In this document: positions 48,327 through 60,100 of the stretch, one piece after another
Layout: the number at the start of each line of letters is the position of its first letter
Position numbering within the stretch: position 1 is the first letter of the stretch
DNA from: Leucaena leucocephala
Taxonomy: Eukaryota > Streptophyta > Magnoliopsida > Fabales > Fabaceae
Assembly (NCBI GenBank): GCA_037074615.1
Contig: CM073535.1
Coordinates: forward strand, 2,294,001 to 2,358,000
Length of the DNA stretch: 64,000 nt
Direction of reading: 5' to 3'
Notes under the pieces: generated by a model
Told to the model about the DNA's origin: nothing
The model's database searches: none
What the model saw: only the letters and a program-made list of their open reading frames with translations
Translations under genes and position numbers: made by a program

Positions 48327-49616
48327 ATGGCAGCAAGCAAAAAACCCCATCTCAGAGATGTGGCTTTGCGCCGTCTATTATGTGTAGTATTCATTACGTT
48401 ATCTGGGGTTATACTACTTCAATTCGTTCTTGGATCTAATTCAAGATCAACCATTGCAACACTTCCTAGAAATGAAGTTGACGATGGCAAAGCATCTGTC
48501 TGGAAGTCTAGCAGACAGCTATACAACTTTCACCTACCCCAACAGAATGGCTTATCCTTGGAGCTGGAGAAGAGAAACCAGTTGCCTCCAAAAAACCTGG
48601 ATCTATATCCAACTCTGGCCAAGGATCATATTATTATTGTTCTATATGTTCACAACCGGTCTCAATATCTCCAAATAGTTGTTGACAGCCTTTCAAAGGT
48701 GGAGGGCATCAATGAAACCTTACTAATTGTTAGTCATGATGGGTACTTTGAGAATATGAACAGGATCATTGATGGAATCAGATTTTGCCAAGTTAAACAG
48801 ATATTTGCTCCTTACTCACCTCATCTGTTTTCTAATAGTTTTCCCGGAGTCTCGCCTTCTGACTGTAAGGATAAGGATGATGCTAGTGAAAAACATTGCA
48901 TAGGAAATCCTGATCAGTATGGCAACCATCGCTCGCCAAAGATTGTTTCTTTGAAGCATCATTGGTGGTGGATGATGAACACTGTTTGGGATGGATTGAA
49001 AGAGACAAGGAAGCATCCTGGCCATATTCTTTTCATTGAAGAGGACCACTTCATATTTCCGAATGCATATCGCAATTTACAGATGCTAATCTTACTTAAG
49101 TCTAAAAAATGTTCTGATTGCTATGCTGCAAATTTGGCGCCTTCTGATGTGAACTCAAGAGGAGAAGGGTGGGAAAGCTTGATTGCAGAAAGAATGGGAA
49201 ATGTGGGTTACTCCTTTAACAGAACTGTTTGGAGGAAAATACACATGAAGGCTAGGGAATTTTGTTCTTTTGATGATTACAATTGGGATATCACAATGTG
49301 GGCAACTGTTTATCCCTCATTTGGCAGTCCTGTTTACTCGCTACGAGGTCCAAGGACTAGTGCAGTTCACTTTGGGAAATGTGGTTTGCATCAGGGTCAA
49401 GGGGACAACAAAGTTTGCATCGACAACGGTATGGTTAACATTCAAATAGAGGAGCAGGACAAGGTTCCTAACATTGGATCAGACTGGGAAGTAAGCGTCT
49501 ATAAAAATCAGCCTGGGTATAAAGCTGGATTTAAGGGTTGGGGAGGCTGGGGGGATAACAGAGACCGCCACTTGTGTTTGAATTTTGCCCACATGTATCA
49601 CTCCATAGAGGCGTAG
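48327..49616 (+). CDS. MGAT2: Alpha-1,6-mannosyl-glycoprotein 2-beta-N-acetylglucosaminyltransferase (GnT II)
   Basis: Golgi enzyme of family GT16 that adds the second branch GlcNAc to the alpha-1,6 mannose of N-glycans, needed for complex-type glycans. A single exon encodes 429 residues. A short basic tail (KKPHLRDVALRR) and a membrane anchor at about residues 17-36 give the usual type II topology. The luminal domain contains HIIIVLYVHNRSQYLQIVVD, HRSPKIVSLKHHWWWMMN, the metal-binding EED at 238-240 in FIEEDHF, and WDITMWATVYP, all characteristic of GnT II. Several cysteines typical of the family are present. The 5' leader from about 47820 may contain an intron. It ends tail to tail with the myosin gene. 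No damage seen. Confidence 0.95.
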   Translation: MAASKKPHLRDVALRRLLCVVFITLSGVILLQFVLGSNSRSTIATLPRNEVDDGKASVWKSSRQLYNFHLPQQNGLSLELEKRNQLPPKNLDLYPTLAKDHIIIVLYVHNRSQYLQIVVDSLSKVEGINETLLIVSHDGYFENMNRIIDGIRFCQVKQIFAPYSPHLFSNSFPGVSPSDCKDKDDASEKHCIGNPDQYGNHRSPKIVSLKHHWWWMMNTVWDGLKETRKHPGHILFIEEDHFIFPNAYRNLQMLILLKSKKCSDCYAANLAPSDVNSRGEGWESLIAERMGNVGYSFNRTVWRKIHMKAREFCSFDDYNWDITMWATVYPSFGSPVYSLRGPRTSAVHFGKCGLHQGQGDNKVCIDNGMVNIQIEEQDKVPNIGSDWEVSVYKNQPGYKAGFKGWGGWGDNRDRHLCLNFAHMYHSIEA

Positions 49617-51136
49617 GCACTGCTTCCACTTTGTAAGAATTAACCTTCTGGCTGCTTCTTTTTTCTTTGTTTCTTATTTTCTCCGTTCTTATTAGTCAAC
49701 TGCCACGTCATACTGTGAATTTGCACGCTTTAAAACAGGAATTTAGATGAGTGTTTTACTCTTGGCATTAGCATCTATAGTTTACTTAGATAGTACATTT
49801 GTTTTTGCAGTTCTCATTTGATTGTAACAGTGAAAACGGAAAGATATTCATAAAGTTCTCCCCATATAGGGAAAATTTTGATATCATGTGACTTTTTTAT
49901 GTATGTTCTCCCAAATGTGATTCATTGCTTAGGTGTAATACTAGTGACATTGTCTTATGCTGCTTGATGCCTCGTCTCTGAATAATGTTCCGGTGGTCTA
50001 AGTCAACAATACATAGAATAGGGAGTAGTTGAAAGACTAAACTATGCTTCTATTCCTTACCTAAAATGTGTGAATTTGAAAGAGAGATGAAGCTTGGTGT
50101 GATGAAGAGATTCAGGATTTCTTCAAGAGCCTGTCAAATGTTGCATTATTAATCCGTTTTCTCTCTGTTTTTCCTCCACCGTAAGTAACACTATGCCTGA
50201 GGCACAGTCAATCTGCTATTGTTGGAGTTGGTTTTGTTTTTCCTTCTATGTTATTGGACAAGTGAGGAAATTTGTCGGTTAAGCTTGCATAGTATCAAAT
50301 TGGCAATTAATGAATGGTAAATTTCCCGACGTTATTGTACTTAAATGGGCTGATTGTTGGCTATGAATTTTGATTGAGGCACCAAACACAAGATCGAGGG
50401 GCGATAGAGCTTATGCTGTGATGAAGGCACTTCCTAAAATAATCAACTGAGGGGATGTATGCTAATTTGTGTCGCAATGGTGCATATGGTTGACGACTGA
50501 AATGTTACTAGTAATAGTAGCATGGGATCTTAGCCCCTGATTAAGGTGTGGCTATGTGTCAAGGGACTTCAAAAATGTTAAGGCAACAGTTCATGAACGT
50601 GTAACAGTTAAGTTGTCGAACAAAATAGTCCTTGATAGATCAATAACAGGAAGAAAACTTGTGATATTTTATTGCTTTGACCTATAGTCTCAAAGACCAA
50701 TACAATTGCTCGGAAGCAGCTTATGATATACTCCTACACTATTTCTTTGTAATGCTCTTACAACAGTGGCCAATTCGTGGTAGAACAACTATCTACTATA
50801 ACAATTCCTCCTATCATACATGTTAATTCTCAACCCCCCCTAACCCTACAGAGAATTTTACCTCAGCGCCCATAAAAAAATGTAAGGAATGTGACAACAT
50901 GAGAAGTAAACTGGCAGCATGAAACCTATCCCACCTTTTTAACTACGGGAAACAGCCTAGTACGCTATACAAGATACTAACTGAGAGAATATCTTACAGC
51001 GAGGGAAACAGATGCTACAAAGAGAAATTTTAAAAGGTGGATGGATTTACAGCTCGGTCTCTGACCAGGAAAGAGAATTTGAATCTGGAACCGTAGGATG
51101 CATCAGTGGAGGACTATAAATGCTAAAGCCATGGCC
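49617..51136. other. Region between the convergent MGAT2 and myosin 3' ends
   Basis: Should hold the 3' UTRs of both genes. No open frame resembles a known protein, and no tRNA, repeat or transposon end is evident. Confidence 0.5.
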
Positions 51137-54100
51137 TCAATCCTGTAAAAATTGGAAGGCTGCATTCTGAAGAAGTTCTGCTGGCGCTTGTACTTTTAAT
51201 GAGTTACTTCCTTGAAGGGAATTAGAAATCTCATCAACTGAGTATGGGATACTGCAGATGGGAAACTAAGAAATGTCAAAATTTTGTTCTTCATGGCAAT
51301 AATAGAATATCTTTAGTCTGCCTAGAACACGAGCAGATGAATGAGGTTGACCTTGAGTTATCGTCCAACATGAAGGAGTCGCTGTCGTGATGTGCATCAT
51401 CTGTCATTAGAAGCTTCAACCTTGTAGTGACCTGCGTATGAAATTATGTTTACAATTACTAGTATCCGGATAACCCAACGGCTGAGAAAAATGAGTATGT
51501 CTGTCTGTATCATTTTCTACCACTTACATCTGTTGATAAGCATTGTTCACTGTCACTACGTTCTCCGTAAAGTAAACAGATTTGGTATTGCTGATGAACA
51601 CTCAGGATCTGAATTCAACAGATAGAGGTCAGAGTTCGCGTAAGCATATAATAACGTGCCGTATGATAATGGTAGTGTATTCTCCTTCACAAGCAATAAC
51701 GTATGTTTCTGGGGTTTAATCCAATTGCCAAATACATGTTTTAGCATGCGTAACTTTCCAGAGTTCTTGAGTTCTTTTGACCTTGCTATTTTATTTTATT
51801 TTATTTTCCAGAAAAAGGACCATATTTCAATACACCCATGTTATCATTCATTCAGATCAGAGAAAAACACTTACAGGACACAGATCGTTAGTGAGATCAT
51901 CGTAGGATATTGCGGTCTTCTCAGTTTTAGCCTGGGAGAGACATTGCATCCAAATTAAATCAGCAAGATAAAGTGAAAAGAATGATATAACAATATCCAT
52001 GGTTTGAAATCGTTAACTAATAGATGAGAGGCTGATATTAGCGAATGAAACCGAAAGATCAAAGATCGGCAGGTTGCTAGATAATTTAAAGCAAAAGAGT
52101 TTTAAGGCCAAGTATAGCACATACCAAGAATCCAACTGGTTGCCTCACATGTTTGAGTTCATCCCAGCATGGACCAGCATACTGCTATAGAAGTTAGAAT
52201 TAGCCAATAAGAATAAAATTATTATTCATAAATTTTGAACGGCATAAATTTGCATCAAAAGAGGAGGATGGAACGTTCTAAAAACTCGAGTATTCATTGC
52301 GTGACCAATTACAATATTAAGGGAGCGTACCTCTTCTGTGGCTTCACTGCACCATTTTTCTAGTTCATCCAACCCCGATTTTAGAAATTCTCCACTCGTA
52401 AATGTGCAATATTCTTTATTTGAAAGGAGGCTAGAGAATCAAGAACGCACAAATCACATGTTAAACTCAAATGTATATAATCGTAGCATGACCATTGAAT
52501 TGATCAAAGGATAAAAGATACATTACCTATTAAAGAGTTGCACATTCATGTACTGAAAAACCTGGGTCAATATCTTCTGAACTAGAACAGGGGGCACCTG
52601 AAAAAAATGTAGAAGTCAGTTTACTCTACAACAACAAAAGGGATAGGCAAGGCAAGGGATCACTGATCGCCGAAATACTAAACTTTCACATACATGCTTT
52701 TCTTTCATCATATTGAGAAATTTGTTAAGGCAATCAATAATGTTCTGCCAAGAACCAGCTGGGGCGCTGTTATCAGTTGACTGTTCATCTGATTGGCTTT
52801 GCTCTGATGTTTTAGGTGCCTGGATTGACATACTTGGAATAAGCGACTTGACATCTACCTTGAGTCAACTAAAATCAAATTGTCTCGTACAACACAGATT
52901 AAGAAGCACAACTTATATCATTATATGTGATGACAAAATAAAGAACCTCCATGCCTGAATGCAAGAAGTAAGCAGAGGCGACAAGTCCTTCTTCAAATTC
53001 TCTCGAACAATTCCATAAATCTTTTCCACATATGCTGTAAGTTGCTGCTTGAAAAGCAAAGCTGGATACTTGGCATCGACTTGGCGAATTGTATCAAGTC
53101 CAGTACCAGCAGAAGATGAACGAAAACTCTGAGAAACAACAGTGTACAAATATTGAGTTTTGTATTATTATTAACAACCTTCTAATACAAAAATAAGACA
53201 GGAATGTGTCCATTGACTTTTTTTTAATGATGGTCAGCTGGGAAACAGCATCGTGTTGCAGATTGAGTTATAACAATCTAATTATGATATGAAGCATGAT
53301 AAAATGCAAATCAACTTAGTTACTGACCCTATAATTGATGTAAAGCTAACAACAACAAAAGAAAATGTCTATAACAAGAGTCACCAATATTGTTTGATAG
53401 ACAGATTAAGATCTTCCAAAAAGAGAGTTCTCAGATTAGAATAACGTTGATAAGGGAAAAATGCGTATCACGTGACCTTTAATTATAAACCATACATTGT
53501 GGAAAACTTTACACATTCTGGTAAATACAATAACAACGTAAAATATTTAGCAACCAAAAAATTGTATATGCAGATCAAATACTGATGTGATGTATGACTT
53601 GAGCAGTTTACTTGAAGCTCATGTTACGTGCAACAAGTTTTAGATTAGATAGTTATAAATAACTATAAATCTTAATACTTGGGAAATCCTTCCGAAAAAA
53701 GATGTTGCAGGTGTAGGAGGTTTCTGTGCTGAAGGTGGTCTGAGACTTTGCTGTAGAATAAATAACAAGGCAGATGTGTTGGATAACCAATAAGCCATGT
53801 GATCATTGTTGTCTTGATCCTGCAAAGACGGCAAAGGGGATTCATTTGAAGAAGTTCAAAAGAAAATACCAAATGTATCTCTTTCATTGAAAGTTTCCGA
53901 TTCTTTTTCGATATTTGTTCTTATCATTCAGAGAAAGGATAAGAACATAGCATAGCATAATTGAATTCTTTAATGACAGGTTGTCACACTGCCATAGGAA
54001 TCACCGTCTTTGAGCCTAAAAAATACGATAAGGTAGAGATCTAAATACTTTGAAAATTTGAGAACTTCATTTTAAAAGAAGCACACAGTAAAATAGAAGA

Positions 54101-57100
54101 AGAAAACTTTCACGGATTGAACTACAAAGTCACCATGTTGTATAAAATATCAACTGTAAGAGAATTTTGCACTATCAAGGTTATTCCCCACACACCCCAA
54201 ACACACACCAAAGAGAGGGAGAATTACTGAATAACTAATAATAAACCAGAAACTGGTTCTGGTATATTAATTACCTCTATAGCAGAACCAACCAACTGAA
54301 TAAGGCGATCAAATACACTTGTCTTTTCTGCTTCAAAAGATTTCCAGTGTAGAAAACACTTATAAATGGTATAAGCTGCAACCGGTTTCCCTTCACTGAA
54401 CCCAAGGTCTGCTTCTGCCACACACTTCAGAAGAGCATCTACACTCTCCTACTCCAAAGGAAACAAAAGGTACTTAATCAATGCTGATTCTCACGAAATG
54501 TAATGTCAATTTTTGAACTGAATCATTAAAAGAAAAGCAACAATTGTCCATGCAGAGTATACTTGTTGTCTTTCAATTTGAGATTTCCTCAACTCTTTAT
54601 CAGCCTCTGTACCAAATGTTCTTTTTGGAGTACCATGTGCTTCCTGTAGAAAAAAGGCTTTTTTTTTAAAACTATATTACAATGACAGGAAGATGAGTTA
54701 TCTTTTCTTGGTACAAATGTAGGTAAAATATAATTTAAAGGAAAAGAAAAAGGCTTTTTGAGCAAAATTATCCTTACTCACATCTTGACCATTCTCTGAA
54801 GGCTGCAATAGTAAGAGAAGAAAAAGATGTTAGTATAATATCCACCAAAGAGACGTGATTTCTAACCTTTATTTTTTGTTTACCTGAGACTTAGAAAATG
54901 ATAAATGTCCTGACATTCTCGTAGAAGATGAACTCAGTAGAGCCTGCTGCCTCAAAATCTGATCCTCTGTTTCTATATCAGATAGTTTTTCTTCAAGCCT
55001 GAGATACAACATAAGCAAGATATTAAACCAGGACAACATCAAACACGAATTTTTTATAGTATTGCAGAAATGGAAGCCACTATAAGAACCTCTGCATAGC
55101 CATCTTCAGCTCAATTACTTTTGTTTCAGCTTCTGTCGCTTGCTTCAAGCGTTCTTCACAAAGCCTGTTACTTTCGTCAACTTTCTTTTCTAATGAATTA
55201 ACCATTGCCTGCAAAGCCAGACTCAACTAGTTTAGGATATAAGAAAACTATATGTTCAGAAAAAGAAATTTCATATTTTTTTGGATTAAGTATTAATTAA
55301 AGAGAAGAGAACATATTTCAGACTTTTATCTACACATACCTTGAGATGTTCATTCTCTTCTGCAAGCTTATTGTTCAATTCATTGTCACCAACTGGAAAT
55401 TCATGTATACCAGAAGATACATCAGCTGCTTTGCTTGCTGAATCATGTTCTTGAATGTCTGGTGACTTAGTATCTTGGTTTTGAGTAAGCTTGCCCTCAC
55501 TTTCTACAGATTTCCTCTCGGTGTCATCAACTTTCTTTTCCTTAGTATCTTGGTCTTGAGTAGGCTTGCTCTCACTTTCTACAGATTTCCTCTCGGTGTC
55601 ATCAACTTTCTTTTCCATAGTATCTTGGTCTTGAGTAGGCTTGCTCTCACTTTCTACAGATTTCCCCTCGGTGTCATCAACTTTCTTTTCCATAGTATCT
55701 TGGTCTTGAGAAGGCTTGCTCTCACTTTCTACAGATTTCCTCTCGGTGTCATCAACTTTCTTTTCCAGTGACTTAACCAGTGCCTGCAAAGCCAGATACA
55801 ACAATAAGGAAGGATATAAGCAAACTATAACTAGTCCAGGAACACAAACTTCAAAACATAATATGTATGCATACCTTGAGATGGTCGTTTTCTGTTGTTA
55901 ACTTCTTGATCAAATCATTATCAACAACAGGAAACTCTTCTGTAGTAGAATTTGGCTCACCCACATTTTTTGCTGCCTGGCGCTCCTGAAAGAGCAATGC
56001 CTTAGTCTCTTCCAAAGAAGTTTGCAGTTTTGCATTTTCCTCCTTAATCTCTTCCAAAGCAGATTGCAATTTTGAATTTTCCTCCTTAGTCTCTCCCAAG
56101 GCAGATTGCAATTTTGCATTTTCCTGTTCAACATCAGCCTGCATTCACAGACAAATTAATAGCAATGTACGATAATCGTTTGATAGTGAAAAACGTACAT
56201 TCAAAACAAGCTCCGTATTTAAGTTGAGATTTTTCTGCCAAGGGGAACACTTGTGTAGAATGAAGTTGCTTGGCAACCGCAGGCATTGACAGGGGATTTT
56301 AATGAACATAGAGGTGATCAGACTCCACACAAAGCAATTGAAAACGTTTTTGTTTTTTGGTTTTTGACAAATGAAGAATTTAGTAGAAGGAAGAAAAGTA
56401 AAGAGAAGAAGACAACATTCTCTTAGAAGGGCATTCATCAGAGAAAGTTAACCTCATAACTTCCACATTTTGATAAACTGAAAATAGGTAAATTACCATC
56501 ATCTTCTTCTCCATTTGTAGAGAAGAATTTAATTCTTCAACTTCCTTTTCAAGTTTTTCTTTGGCAGCTTTGAGAGCACCAGTTTCCCTAGCAGCCTGCA
56601 AACAGTTAAATTTCAGACCTTTTCAAATATGTGAACAATTAAGCAAATAGTTACAGTATAGCTAGTCGGAAGGATGAAACTCTTGGACCAAAATATAAGA
56701 TGATGAAATTCAAATTAGTAAAAAAACGTGTAGGCTTTGCAAGTTTCACAATTTGATGGGAGAAAAAAAGAAGAAAAGGAACTGCTCTCTCAACATTACA
56801 ACCATTTGCAGGTATTAGTGCATTGAATGGGAAAGCAATCATGAGAATTATAATGTCACAAAAAAGAAGCATTTGAATAATTCTACAGAAAGTGAACAGG
56901 AGCAAAGGAACATTTTTTTTTAAATGTAATCTTATTTAAATTAAATGTTAAAAGGCCAAATGCCCTAAGATAAATAGCATGTCTTGTATAGGACATGTGA
57001 AACAACCCTAATTCAACAAGAACAAGCAACCTAAGCTCGAAACACCAAGAAATCTTTATAATACTAAACCTACAAATAGAAGATATCATAGTACCAAAGT

Positions 57101-60100
57101 ACTGAGCTTAAAATCCCAAGTTACTAATAAATAAACTGTATATCCCAAAAGTTGGCCCAAAAATAAAACCTCTATCCTCAAAATTAAAATTATATCATCA
57201 AATAATTTAAATATTATAATTAAACACTTCTCATACTTCATCAATTAGTAGAAGCCCTACAAAGAAAGTTACCCCTCAAACAAAGAGGAACAAAAATCAA
57301 ATGGCACTACTAATGTCCATCATAAACAAGTAAATAATATGCTTTTTTGTCTAGAATTAAGAAAAAAAGTCACCAGCTTTTTTATATTGGAAGAATTATG
57401 AAGAAACAAACGAGAAAAAGAAGGGAATCACCATTTGAAGCATTCGAAGTTCTTTACGAGCCATTTGTCCCCTCGAGGCACACTGTATAACGATTGCTGC
57501 TTCCCTTAGCCTCAGGAGGTAGATGTAGGCTGTATAACCTCGGCAGTGAGTCTGACAAACATCAACTCACATTAGTTCAAGCATTTTTTATGTAAAAGAA
57601 ACAATTAATTAAATATCATATAGTGTAAATATAGAAAGATCAACAACTGTCAAGCACTTCCAGTTCCTGAGCCTTGTTCTCTCGTTGTTGAACTGAAACA
57701 TGCTCCACTAGAAAGGAAAAGGAAGGGCAAACAGAAGACGACTTTTCCAGTTGATACCCCTCGCTAAAGGCAGAAGGAAGTTAGAAATGTCACATCAAAC
57801 ACATGTTAGCGTTCAATCAGAACAGATTTAAACCAACACCCCCTCCCCAAAAAACAAAACAAATTTCGACTCTCTCATCCGACTCAATGCTAAAATTTTG
57901 TTAGAAACAAAAAATAAAGCTAACAGCTCAAACATATATTAGGCATGATTCTAGTTCTCTGTTAACAAAATTATGTCCTACTTGGATGACGATTGTAGCT
58001 TCCGTCCGCCTTCTGCACTTGAGCTCATTTCTAGCAGCCATGCATCGCATGCCGGTTTGAATAGAAACGGCTGAGGCGCGCAAAGTTTTATAAGATGTTC
58101 TAGCAATATACATGCGACCATTCTTTTGAATTTTTATAGAAGCAGCTTCCCTCCTCATTTTCTCGTACAGACAGCGAGCGAGTTCTCCTACATTAAATTT
58201 ATAGGACGTGAGAAAGAGAAAACTTTCAGAAAATCCTTGAAATTAGCCAAAGATACCAAATCAGTATTCCATTAATAACACAGAAAATACCTCTACAGAT
58301 TGTTTGTATTTGTATGGCAGACAACCGCAACAGAACGTATTTTTTGTGACCAAAAAATGAGCGGACTTTACTTTGAATAATGGTTGCAGATCGTCCTAAG
58401 ACCTCAGCACGACATGCATCTAGTTTTGCCATCTGTCCTGCTCTCAGAAATACTTTAGTCTTGCCCACCTGCAACAAGAAATTTCAGCAAGATTATGATA
58501 ACAACACTAAACTTCATCAGTAACAAGCTGTAACACTTAATGCTACTCAAGCAAAATTTACATATTAACTCACAAATCATTTTCTTTAAAATTAAGTCAA
58601 AATGGTTCAAAAAGAACAAGAAAAATATTGGTAATTCCTACCATCCCATGCTAAGCAAAAACTATTACTGGATTTAAAGGAAATATCAAATGGGATCGTA
58701 GGTACCTGATAATCTTCAAGATTTACTTGTCCTAGTAGCTTCACGCAAGCAGTCCTCTCATCACTGCTGTAAATATATGGTGATCTTTAATCTGCTTCAA
58801 ATAGTTGAAGGTCGCATATGTCTACAGAAATTGAAAAAGAGGAACAGGAAATGAGAATACCATCCTTTCAGAGCATCGGATGACAGAAGTCCAAACCGCT
58901 TAACAAATTCATCAAATTGCTTCCTAGTTGGGTATCCAGCACAACTTATCCGAATTGCCTCCATTACTCCCTATAGATAACACCCATAAAGTCCTAATCA
59001 ATTGAGAAGGATATTCATGACATACAGAAAATATGAACAAAATAGCATTCAACTTACCCCACACTGAAGCTGCTGTAACACATTACTGTTCTCAAATATC
59101 CTTGGCTTGAGAAGATTATTCGGCTTTATGCAACGAATGTAATGTGGTTCAGTAGCATTCAGCGTTTCAAGCAGAGATTGTAGTTGTTGCTGTGTAAAAT
59201 GCATCGAGAATGAAAATAATAAAACAGAAATCAGATCAACTGTGAGCAGGGGCGGAAACAAAGGGGGAACGGGAGCCACGGCCCCTGAAGATTTTAGTTT
59301 TTTTCTGAGTACATAATGGTATTATATATCAGCCCTCGGAAAGTTTAACATCAACTAAAAAAGTGCATTCAACGTTTGTTGTTGACACTGGAAGAGTTCG
59401 TATTGATCGAAAATTCTGAATAATAAAATTATTTTAACAAGATTGCAAATATCCCTGGCATTAGATAAATTTAATGCATTCTTAGGATCTAGAGTTGTAC
59501 TCTTCTCAAATTTAGTGTTCAATTTCTACAAGCAGCTATAGATGATGATTTTCTCACTGATTTAATGATGGTTTATATTGCTAAAAAGTTTAGTACAAAT
59601 ATGACACTTGATGATTTTTACACCGTAAAATATCGGGTATCAGTTATATATATATATTATTATAATTTGTTTCATGTTTTAGGTGGTTAAATTTTCCTTA
59701 AAGCACTATACACTTTGCTTCATAATCTCGGCCTCTTGTTTAAAAATTCTGGCTCCGCCCCTGCAGGCATGCCTGAAAAAGAAAAAATACCTTAAACTGG
59801 GTGGCTATTGATGAGAACTTTGATGATTTGGAAGTTTCCTCAGGTGGAGGTGGAAACAGTGCAGAAACAAAGGAGCACTTTGAAGCGTTGAGTAGTGCCT
59901 CGAACTCTGGAACAACGTAGTCTTTGTTCTTGTCAAGGAAAAAGTCAGTCTGATAAGTGACCTGCAATTGGAAGTTAGGCATATACATTTTACTTTTGTT
60001 GTTTAAGGTAGAAAACTACCTAAACCAAAATATATTTCACATACATCACCAGCATAGTGGCAGATAGTGAAATCAGTACGAGACAACTTTGGTTTGCTGA

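Noticed and set aside
55475..55771. 98-residue plus-strand frame opposite the myosin repeat
   Set aside because: A frame open only because the 75-bp unit repeats without a stop on the other strand; it has no independent support.
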